Shown here: piece after piece, positions 15,449 through 21,639 of the stretch
Layout of the letters: every line of letters starts with the position of its first letter
How positions within the stretch are numbered: the stretch's first letter is position 1
Assembly: GCA_002293425.1 (NCBI GenBank)
Contig: DBDE01000046.1
Coordinates: 1-27,939, forward strand
Reading direction: 5' to 3'
Length of the DNA: 27,939 bases
DNA from: Alistipes sp. UBA940
GTDB lineage: Bacteria; Bacteroidota; Bacteroidia; Bacteroidales; Rikenellaceae
Position numbers and translations under genes: made by a program
The notes under the pieces: model-generated
What the model was told of the DNA's origin: nothing
Databases searched by the model: none
The model's input: only the letters and a program-made list of their open reading frames with translations

Positions 15449-16117
15449 CTACAACCTCTGCTTAACCCCCGAAATGTACTTTTCAATATCGCGCGCTTCG
15501 AGCGACGAGGCGTAATCGACCGAAATTCGCTGATAGGCCTCCAGCGCACCCGCCAGATCGCCCGTCTGCTCCATCGCCAGCCCCAACTTTTTCAGATAAA
15601 CGGGCGTGGTCAAAGAGTTGGTGTACCCCGCGGCATCCTTAAAACACCCCACAGCCTTCTCATACTCGCCTTTCTGAACGTGGGCATCGCCCCGCAACCC
15701 CACATTCTGAGCATTGATAAGGGCATTAGGCACCCCTTTGGTGGGGTTATATCGGCCCAGATAGTCCAGCGCGTTGTCCCAATCCCCCAAACGGATATAG
15801 CAGACGCCCGCATAGTGCGCCGCCAGATTGGTCTTATAGGTGTCGTAGATGGAGATGAACCCCATACTGTCGCCGCCGTTCAGCGCGGCCTCGAAATCGC
15901 CAGCGGCAAAGAGCTGCTCGGCAACATACATCGCGTCGGCCGCCTTTCGGGCCCGCGGAGCCTTCACAAAAGCATCGTATCCCCAGAAAATGGCGATGAC
16001 GACCAAAATAGCACCGACAACGAGGGCGATGGTTTTCCAACTCTTCTCAAGCCACATTTCGAACCTGCCGAGCGAGTTTTCGATCTGCACCTCGGGGTCT
16101 TTCTCAATTTTTGCCAT
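15449..16117 (-). CDS. Membrane-anchored TPR protein (YfgM-like layout)
   Basis: 222 residues. A short cytosolic N terminus (MAKIEKDPEVQIENSLGRFEMWLEKSWK) precedes one transmembrane helix (about 30-50, IALVVGAILVVIAIFWGY) and then helical tetratricopeptide repeats (NLAAHYAGVCYIRLGDWDNALDYL, GDAHVQKGEYEKAVGCFKDAA, KLGLAMEQTGDLAGALEAYQRI). This layout resembles YfgM/ancillary TPR proteins that help folding of exported proteins. It is divergent from recF and is followed closely by ribH. A -7 box TATCTTTG lies 23 bases upstream. The exact role is unknown. Confidence 0.87.
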   Translation of the reverse strand: MAKIEKDPEVQIENSLGRFEMWLEKSWKTIALVVGAILVVIAIFWGYDAFVKAPRARKAADAMYVAEQLFAAGDFEAALNGGDSMGFISIYDTYKTNLAAHYAGVCYIRLGDWDNALDYLGRYNPTKGVPNALINAQNVGLRGDAHVQKGEYEKAVGCFKDAAGYTNSLTTPVYLKKLGLAMEQTGDLAGALEAYQRISVDYASSLEARDIEKYISGVKQRL

Positions 16118-16140
16118 AATAAAACGCGAAATTTTGTGCG

Positions 16141-16168
16141 CAAAGATAGTGAAAGTTTTTTAACTTTG
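16141..16168. promoter_or_regulatory. Divergent -7 boxes for the TPR-ribH unit and recF
   Basis: Minus strand TATCTTTG at 16141-16148 (exact consensus, 23 bases before the TPR ATG). Plus strand TAACTTTG at 16161-16168 (exact consensus, 8 bases before the recF ATG). The two boxes are only 12 bases apart, so the promoters overlap and polymerase binding is likely exclusive. Confidence 0.75.
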
Positions 16169-16176
16169 CGCATCTT

Positions 16177-17355
16177 ATGCAACTCGAAACTCTTTCGCTT
16201 GTCGATTTCAAGAACATCGCTTCGGCCACGCTCCGCTTCGGCGCGGGGTTGAACTGCCTGGTGGGCGAGAACGGCGCGGGCAAGACCAATGTGTTGGACG
16301 CCATCCACTATCTGTCGATGTGTCGCAGTTCGCTGGGCACGACCGATCGCCAGAGTGTGCGCCACGGAGCGGAGTTTTTCGTCGTCGAGGGTGGTTATGT
16401 GGCCGACGGTGGGTACGGCGTCGGTGTCGTTTGTTCGTTTTCTGGCTCGGCGGGCAAGAAGATCAGGGCGAACGACAAGGAGTATGAGCGGTTCAGCGAC
16501 CATTTGGGGGCGGTTCCGCTGGTGATGGTTTCGCCCGCCGACAGCTATCTCATCTCGGATGCAGCGGACGAGCGGCGACGGTGGTTGAACTCATTCATTT
16601 CGCAGCTCGACCGAGGGTATTTGCAGGCATTGGTGCGCTATAACGGGGTGTTGGTCGAGAGGAACCGATTGTTGAAGGAGGGGGTTTCGCCTGTTTCGGC
16701 GGAGGTTTTGGATGCGTTGGATGTTCAGCTGGTTCGGCACGGCGAGGTGGTTTTTTCGCGACGGGAGCAGATCGTCGGGCAGTTGGCCCCGTTGGTTGCC
16801 GATTTTTATGCGCGGCTTTCGGACGATCGCGAGGCGGTCGAGCTGAGTTACCGAAGCGAGTTGTCGGGCGGGGCTTTTGGCGATGTTTTGGCTGCTTCGC
16901 GACAGAAGGATTTTGCGTTGGGGTTCACCTCTTCGGGGGTTCATCGCGACGACCTGGTGATGCGCATCGGCGGTCATCCGTTGCGCCGATATGGGTCGCA
17001 GGGTCAGCAAAAGTCGTTTTTGGTGGCGTTGAAGCTGGCCCAGGGAGTGGTTTCGACCGAGGTTATGGGTGAGCGGCCTATCTTGTTGTTGGACGATCTG
17101 TTCGATAAGCTGGATGGGGGGCGGGTCGGTCGGTTGCTGGAACTTGTTTCGTGCGAGCCTTTCGGGCAGATTTTTGTTTCGGATTGTAATAAACCGAGGC
17201 TTGCCGAAATTCTTGCCCGAAGCGGCAAAGAGTATGTTCTTTTTGAAATTGATAACGGAGAATTGAGTCAAGAGTCATCAGTCAGAAGTCAAGAGTCGGG
17301 CTACGCGACACAAAAACCCGCGACATATGTCGCACCAAAGACTCATAACTCATAA
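16177..17355 (+). CDS. recF: RecF, DNA repair SMC-like ATPase, with repeat-encoded tail
   Basis: 392 residues. Walker A GENGAGKTN (30-38), the signature GSQGQQKS (around 273-280) and Walker B ILLLDDLFDKLD (around 301-312) are all intact. RecF loads RecA at gapped DNA with RecO/R. The homologous part ends near FEIDNGE (~363). The last ~30 residues (starting ELSQESSVRSQESGYATQ) are translated from a heptamer array, core motif GCTACGCGACA, a 14-bp palindrome and a second reversed array, and the stop lies inside that second array. The tail is probably not needed for function. It is divergent from the TPR gene and precedes a dciA-like gene, a common pairing. Confidence 0.95.
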   Translation: MQLETLSLVDFKNIASATLRFGAGLNCLVGENGAGKTNVLDAIHYLSMCRSSLGTTDRQSVRHGAEFFVVEGGYVADGGYGVGVVCSFSGSAGKKIRANDKEYERFSDHLGAVPLVMVSPADSYLISDAADERRRWLNSFISQLDRGYLQALVRYNGVLVERNRLLKEGVSPVSAEVLDALDVQLVRHGEVVFSRREQIVGQLAPLVADFYARLSDDREAVELSYRSELSGGAFGDVLAASRQKDFALGFTSSGVHRDDLVMRIGGHPLRRYGSQGQQKSFLVALKLAQGVVSTEVMGERPILLLDDLFDKLDGGRVGRLLELVSCEPFGQIFVSDCNKPRLAEILARSGKEYVLFEIDNGELSQESSVRSQESGYATQKPATYVAPKTHNS

Positions 17356-17375
17356 CTAATGACTCATAACTAATT
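17266..17375. repeat. Composite repeat spanning the recF tail
   Basis: Five heptamers AGTCANN (17266-17300), core GCTACGCGACA (17300-17310), perfect palindrome GCGACATATGTCGC (17320-17333), then five reversed heptamers ACTCATA/ACTAATN (17341-17375). Both arrays point inward, as at 6512-6722. It fills the recF-dciA junction and supplies the recF C terminus and stop codon. Confidence 0.8.
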
Positions 17376-17377
17376 TT

Positions 17378-17668
17378 ATGCGTCGAACCCGAACAGTCAG
17401 AATAGGCGAACTTATCGGCGACCTGTTTCGCGACCCCGTCATTCGGCGAAAGATTGCCGAGGGTCGGTTGCCCGACGTTTGGCGCGAGGTTGCGGGACCC
17501 GGGGCGGCGGAGTGCACCGAGGGCGTGGTTTTCAAGAACGGGATTTTGACCGTTCACATCTCGTCCGCGGTCGTGCGTCACGAGATATTTATGATGCGTA
17601 CCGCCCTGCGCGACGCCATAAATGTGCGCTCGGGCATAGTTCTTGTACGTGAATTGATAGTCAAATAG
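17378..17668 (+). CDS. DUF721 protein (DciA-like)
   Basis: 96 residues with the DUF721 pattern: IGELIGDLF near the start, LPDVWREVAGPGAAECTEGVVFKNGILTVHISSAVVRHEIFMM in the core, and a short C-terminal tail. DciA proteins of this family load the replicative helicase in bacteria lacking DnaC/DnaI; the position right after recF fits replication and repair. The start ATG follows the heptamer array by two bases, so the upstream repeat effectively forms its leader. The next gene starts ten bases after its stop. Confidence 0.85.
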   Translation: MRRTRTVRIGELIGDLFRDPVIRRKIAEGRLPDVWREVAGPGAAECTEGVVFKNGILTVHISSAVVRHEIFMMRTALRDAINVRSGIVLVRELIVK

Positions 17669-17678
17669 CTTTCCCGTT

Positions 17679-18623
17679 ATGAATAGACCGTTGCAGCTTC
17701 CGGGTATGGATCAGGACGATTTGGCGCAGGCCGACAGTCTGCTCCGAGCCAACATCAAGCAGGATTTCACCGAATTTCAGGGTATGACGTGGAGCGACCG
17801 CATCCACTCGGTGCTGGGCAACCTGTGGGATTTCGGGCTGAAAATAGTGGTCGTCATCGCCATTTTCCTCATCGGCCGGTGGGTCGTTCGGCGGATCGTG
17901 CGGCTGATAGATTTCATTTTCGAAAAGCGCCACATCGACGCCTCGTTGCGCTCGTTTGTCCGGGGGTTGGTTTCGACCTTCCTCTATCTGGTGCTGTTCT
18001 ATCTGATGATCGCGTGGCTGGGGGTGAACACATCGCTGTTCGTGGCGTTGTTTGCCGCGGCAGGGTTGGCCATCGGTATGGCTCTGAGCGGTGTGTTCCA
18101 GAACTTTGCTGGCGGGGTGATGATACTGCTGCTGAAGCCTTTCCGGGTTGGCGATTGGATCGAGTTGCAGGGACAGTCGGGCTCGGTGACCGACATCAAC
18201 CTGTTCAACACGGTGTTGCGCACGGTCGAGAACAAGACCATTTTGATTCCCAACGGCAGCATCTCCAACAGCATAGTGAACAACTTTAACGCTGCCCGAA
18301 CACGTCGGTTGGAGTGGACGGTGTCGCTCGAACCTGGAACGGATCTGGTGGCTGCGGCGAAAGCTTTGGAGGAGATATTGCGATCGGACAAGCGCATTTT
18401 GGACAATCCCCCGGTGGAGATATTGACGGGAAAGCTCAACATCAACTCTCTCGACCTGATTGCGCACGGCTGGGTTGCCAGCGCGGATGTTCTGGATGTG
18501 TTTTCGGATGTAAATTCGGCCATCTATACAGGGATGCCGTCGAAGGGTTTCCGGTCACCGTCGTCGAAGACCACGCTGGTGATGGATGGGGGCAACGTTG
18601 GCCCTGTGAAGTGTTTCGAATGA
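17679..18623 (+). CDS. Small-conductance mechanosensitive channel, MscS family
   Basis: 314 residues. Three helices include the pore helix rich in Gly/Ala (AAAGLAIGMALSGVFQNFAGGVMILLLKPFRVGDWIEL, around 127-164), then the cytoplasmic beta domain (GSVTDINLFNTVLRTVENKTILIPNGSISNSIVNNF) and an alpha-beta C-terminal domain. It should open under membrane tension to release solutes in hypo-osmotic shock. The N terminus has ~45 polar residues before TM1. The extreme C terminus (KGFRSPSSKTTLVMDGGNVGPVKCFE) is less canonical, lacking the usual GFSFPFP-type motif, and may tolerate drift. It probably shares the recF-dciA transcript. It faces the C11 protease gene tail to tail, with a folded repeat between them. 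Confidence 0.93.
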   Translation: MNRPLQLPGMDQDDLAQADSLLRANIKQDFTEFQGMTWSDRIHSVLGNLWDFGLKIVVVIAIFLIGRWVVRRIVRLIDFIFEKRHIDASLRSFVRGLVSTFLYLVLFYLMIAWLGVNTSLFVALFAAAGLAIGMALSGVFQNFAGGVMILLLKPFRVGDWIELQGQSGSVTDINLFNTVLRTVENKTILIPNGSISNSIVNNFNAARTRRLEWTVSLEPGTDLVAAAKALEEILRSDKRILDNPPVEILTGKLNINSLDLIAHGWVASADVLDVFSDVNSAIYTGMPSKGFRSPSSKTTLVMDGGNVGPVKCFE

Positions 18624-18633
18624 CCTTATAACA

Positions 18634-18759
18634 GATTTGTCGTCAAAATGGCTCTCAGGCCAGGCGCGTGAGGATTTGGCGAGGAAGCGTACTCAAACGT
18701 ACGTGACCGAACCAAATCAGAAACGCAACGCCGCATCAGAGCCATTTTCACGACAAATC
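18634..18759 (-). ncRNA. ~126-nt folded element, copy I, at the C11 protease stop
   Basis: Long outer stem: GATTTGTCGT/ACGACAAATC (18634-18643 with 18750-18759), one C/C mismatch, then AAAATGGCTCT/AGAGCCATTTT. Inner stem GATTTGG/CCAAATC and apical hairpin CGTAC-(tcaaac)-GTACG. The TGA of the minus-strand protease gene overlaps the element end (TGATTTGTCGTG), as in copy II at ribH. It fills the gap between convergent mscS and the protease gene. No T run follows on the minus strand. Confidence 0.65.
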
Positions 18760-20038
18760 AGGGGTTGGTTGCCCTGTACCACTCGGTATTGTGGTACGCA
18801 CTTTCGAGCCGACTGGTGCCGCTCCACGGGATGAACGCGCTCAGGCCGCTGTAACCGTCCGAATTGATGCGGATCACCGAACCCGATCCGCCCGGATAGG
18901 CCGAGAAGAACGACGTGGTATGGTCCTTAAACACCACCGTCCGCTTCAGCTGGGCATAAAACTCTTCGTATAAAGCCTTGTTGACGGCCGCCTGGCTCAA
19001 ATAGTCCTCCACGTCGTAGAACAGGTGGGTGTTCAGCCCCTCATAGTGCTGTATCCTCGAAAAGTTCAGCTCGTTGCCATCCATCAAACCGCCGGTATTG
19101 AGCAACCGCACCGAGCGCGCCAAGTCCTCCATTTCCGACATTTTGATGAGCGCGATCGTAGCATAAGGCCCCCTGCCATAACCATCGCGAAAAAAGCTGA
19201 CATACTCGCTCGCCGTGCTCACCAGAGTGCTCTCCAATCCGGTCTCCCAATTGCTGGCTTTGCCGAACAGGGTGCTCACAACACGGTCATAGGGAAAGCC
19301 TTCGATCAGGATTTCGGTAGGCGAGGCGATGATATAGTCGGACATATCCCTCATCTGATAAAGCGGCTCGACCCCCGCCATAAAGCAGTCGTCGAGGATC
19401 AAAAAGTCCCAATCCCAATCGTCCATCACATTGACGAACACCCCGACATCCATCCTCACGCTGTTCTCCGAGGCAAAAGCACGCGTGGTGGGATTTTCGG
19501 CCACGGTGAATATCTCCTCATAGCCCGCCGGCACGGCCGAACGCTGTAACGAAGCGTTTGCCGGCAACCAACCGCTCCCGTGCGACCCGAATGCAAAGCC
19601 GAAATGGCGCGCCTGGGGCGTTGCGGCCCTCATATCGCCGATAATGATACGCATATCGACGGGATTGAGGGTCTCCATCTCGCCGCGATCATACTGCTTG
19701 ATGATAACTTTTTTGAACTGTTTGCCGTTCTGAACAAGTTCGTAAATCTGGTCGCCGCCGCTCATCCGATGATAAACGATAACCCGCTGGCCCTCGATCA
19801 GCGCGCCCGCCGCCACGGCTTTTCCGGCCTCGTCGACATCGCGCGAAAAGTGTGGTTCGCCGATGTTGTCGTACATCAACAGCGTCTTGGCCTGCTTATC
19901 GACATACTTAATGGGCTTCTCCCTGTCGCAAGCGACAAGGAAAGTGAAGAGTGAAGAGTGAAGAATGAAGAGTGAGCTACGCAACACATGGCCTCGCACA
20001 CGTGAAATCTCCAAAATGTTTTTAAATAAATTTTTCAT
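18758..20038 (-). CDS. C11 (clostripain-family) peptidase lipoprotein
   Basis: Clostripain-type cysteine protease: FGSHGSGW carries the catalytic His (H153 counting from ATG 20038) and LDDCFMAG the catalytic Cys (C218). A lipobox FLVAC (C37) predicts a surface or periplasmic lipoprotein. C11 enzymes cleave after basic residues; in gut Bacteroidales they process or degrade secreted proteins. The start is uncertain. ATG 20038 gives a long n-region, while GTG 19987 gives a compact 20-residue signal peptide (MLRSSLFILHSSLFTFLVAC); 20059 and 20086 are also in frame. The whole N terminus is translated repeat: reversed heptamers, core GCTACGCAAC, then an AGTGAAG array encoding SSLFILHSSLF. It follows the DUF4919 gene. 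Protease assignment is firm. Confidence 0.87.
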   Translation of the reverse strand: MKNLFKNILEISRVRGHVLRSSLFILHSSLFTFLVACDREKPIKYVDKQAKTLLMYDNIGEPHFSRDVDEAGKAVAAGALIEGQRVIVYHRMSGGDQIYELVQNGKQFKKVIIKQYDRGEMETLNPVDMRIIIGDMRAATPQARHFGFAFGSHGSGWLPANASLQRSAVPAGYEEIFTVAENPTTRAFASENSVRMDVGVFVNVMDDWDWDFLILDDCFMAGVEPLYQMRDMSDYIIASPTEILIEGFPYDRVVSTLFGKASNWETGLESTLVSTASEYVSFFRDGYGRGPYATIALIKMSEMEDLARSVRLLNTGGLMDGNELNFSRIQHYEGLNTHLFYDVEDYLSQAAVNKALYEEFYAQLKRTVVFKDHTTSFFSAYPGGSGSVIRINSDGYSGLSAFIPWSGTSRLESAYHNTEWYRATNP

Positions 20039-20058
20039 TCTCAATTTTTCATTTTTCA
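19943..20058. repeat. Composite repeat encoding the C11 protease signal region
   Basis: Four heptamers AGTGAAG/AATGAAG (19943-19970), core GCTACGCAAC (19976-19985), an interior of ~45 bp, and four reversed heptamers of type TTTTTCA (20031-20058). Arrays point inward as in the other composites. On the minus strand it is coding for the protease leader, including the hydrophobic SSLFILHSSLFTF. Confidence 0.8.
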
Positions 20059-20069
20059 TTCGGCATTTC

Positions 20070-20795
20070 TCAAAGAGGAATGCCATTAAACTCCCAATTA
20101 CTCTTTTTCTTCACCCGCTCGCCCTCATAAGGCCGCCAATACACCCGCTCATAATTAAAAAAATATCCCCTCACCTTATCCGCATTGGGCTCCACCTGAA
20201 TATATTCCACCGTGTTGCTCCGCACCTGCCTATTCGCCACCTTCAACCCCCGTGCCGCAACCACATCGTTTGCGTGCGTAAATCGCAGGATATGCCACGG
20301 AGAGCGTTCGCGCAAACCCGTCCCCGAGCTCTCGATAGCCCCCACGACTCCCCTGAACCTCGCCGCATTGACCCTCATCCCCACACTGTCCCCCAGCATC
20401 TCACAAGCGTACGTCATCATATTTAGGTTGGCCGGACTGAACGGATCGACCGTCATATTGAGTTTACACGCCTCCACGACACTCAGCAACGCGGCATTGT
20501 CGGGCCGGCTGCTACGGCTGAACACCCCGTAAAGCACCGCCGCCCCTGGCATCTCGGCGTGAGCGTCATAGTTATCATTATACGCATAACCATAATAGAG
20601 GTAGAAATAGTCATCCTCGGTCAGCTCCTCTCCGTCCATATATCGTTGCATCAAAACGGGATAATAGAACGCCCCGCCCGCATCCAAAATCTTCGGCAAA
20701 ATCTCCTCCTCGCTCGGAACGCGCTGAGCCTTCGCCTCAAAAATGAAAAGGTGAAAAGATGAAAAGATGAAAAGATATAGGGATAACTTTTTCAT
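20070..20795 (-). CDS. DUF4919 exported protein
   Basis: 241 residues. Signal peptide KKLSLYLFIFSSFHLFIFEAKA with cleavage likely before QRV, then the DUF4919 pattern: YYPVLMQRYMDGEELTEDDYFYLYYGYAYNDNYD near the mature start and a conserved WHILRFTHANDV and YFFNYE toward the end. Function of DUF4919 is unknown; it is common and exported in Bacteroidales. ATG 20795 overlaps the dapA stop by ATGA. The longer open frame reaching 21167 only reads dapA out of frame. The hydrophobic core of the signal peptide is encoded by a 4 x 8-nt array and is nearly identical to that of the unrelated exported protein at 8328-8843. Confidence 0.86.
   Translation of the reverse strand: MKKLSLYLFIFSSFHLFIFEAKAQRVPSEEEILPKILDAGGAFYYPVLMQRYMDGEELTEDDYFYLYYGYAYNDNYDAHAEMPGAAVLYGVFSRSSRPDNAALLSVVEACKLNMTVDPFSPANLNMMTYACEMLGDSVGMRVNAARFRGVVGAIESSGTGLRERSPWHILRFTHANDVVAARGLKVANRQVRSNTVEYIQVEPNADKVRGYFFNYERVYWRPYEGERVKKKSNWEFNGIPL
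20743..20774. repeat. Octamer array encoding a signal peptide core
   Basis: Four units ATGAAAAG, GTGAAAAG, ATGAAAAG, ATGAAAAG. On the minus strand it encodes LFIFSSFHLFI of the DUF4919 protein. It closely matches the four-unit array at 8791-8822 and lies in the same translation frame. Confidence 0.85.
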
Positions 20796-21637
20796 AATTC
20801 GGTCTCGATTAAGCTTCTCAACGTCGCGCTCGCTGCCACCAGCGGCAACCGCACGCCGTCGCCACAAATTCCCTGCACACTCAAAACGCACTTTATGCCC
20901 GTCGGATTGCCCTCGACGAACAAAAGCGGACAAATCCTGTCCAACTTCTCCCAAGCATCCGCCTCGCCCGCCACCACACGGGCCATCTCGGCCGGAAAAG
21001 CGTTCGCCATCACCGAGATCACCCCGTGCCCCCCGATCTTCATCAACGGCACCGTCATAGCGTCGTCCCCACTCACCACCACAAATCCCTCGGGCGCACC
21101 CTCGACTATTTTTCGCATCTGCTCCAAATCGCCGCTCGCCTCCTTCATCCCAATCACACCCGGGCACTCGCGAGCGATCCTCAGCGTGGTCTCGGCGGTC
21201 ATATTCACCCCCGTGCGGCCCGGAATATTGTAAAGGATGACGGGCAGCGGCGACGCCTCCGCCACAGCCTTATAGTGTCTGTACAAGCCCTCCTGATTGG
21301 GTTTGTTATAATACGGAGCTACACTCAACACCGCCGCAAAGCCACTCGCATCGAGGCCGCGCAACTCGTCGCACAACTTTGCCGTGTCGTTGCCGCCCAT
21401 TCCCAGCACGACGGGCACCCGTCCGTTCACGCGCTCACGAATAAAGTCCTTCACAGCCGCCCGCTCGGAGTGGCTCAGGGTGGGTGTTTCGGCGGTCGTT
21501 CCCAGCGCAACCACATAATCGACCCCGCCGCCGACGACGTGCTCTATCACACGGCCGAGCGAATCGAAATCGACCAGCAGAGATGAATCGAAAGGGGTGA
21601 CCAACGCGACACCGAGTCCTGCAAAATTTGTTTTCAT
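20792..21637 (-). CDS. dapA: 4-hydroxy-tetrahydrodipicolinate synthase
   Basis: 281 residues, the usual DapA length. GTTAETPTLSHSER (family GTTGE, here with Ala at 49), PYYNKPNQEGLYRHY, LYNIPGRTG with catalytic Tyr136, and GMKEASGDL with Schiff-base Lys165 are present. It condenses pyruvate with aspartate semialdehyde in lysine and diaminopimelate synthesis. The Ala in GTTAE lies beside the conserved substrate-binding Thr pair and is probably neutral. It lies immediately after ligA. Its -7 box TACTTTTG is inside the last ligA codons, and only five bases separate it from the ATG. It is coupled to the DUF4919 gene downstream. Confidence 0.96.
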   Translation of the reverse strand: MKTNFAGLGVALVTPFDSSLLVDFDSLGRVIEHVVGGGVDYVVALGTTAETPTLSHSERAAVKDFIRERVNGRVPVVLGMGGNDTAKLCDELRGLDASGFAAVLSVAPYYNKPNQEGLYRHYKAVAEASPLPVILYNIPGRTGVNMTAETTLRIARECPGVIGMKEASGDLEQMRKIVEGAPEGFVVVSGDDAMTVPLMKIGGHGVISVMANAFPAEMARVVAGEADAWEKLDRICPLLFVEGNPTGIKCVLSVQGICGDGVRLPLVAASATLRSLIETEL

Positions 21638-21639
21638 AG

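Noticed and set aside
18540..18623. Frameshift at the end of mscS
   Set aside because: The C terminus is unusual, but the frame runs without a stop into a plausible end, and no alternative frame restores a better match.
19943..20058. Possible CRISPR array
   Set aside because: Units are 7-8 bases, contiguous and without spacers, and no cas gene is present.
20796..21167. Upstream extension of the DUF4919 frame
   Set aside because: It reads dapA out of frame with Gly/Arg-rich low-complexity residues; the ATG at 20795 with ATGA coupling and a signal peptide is clearly the start.
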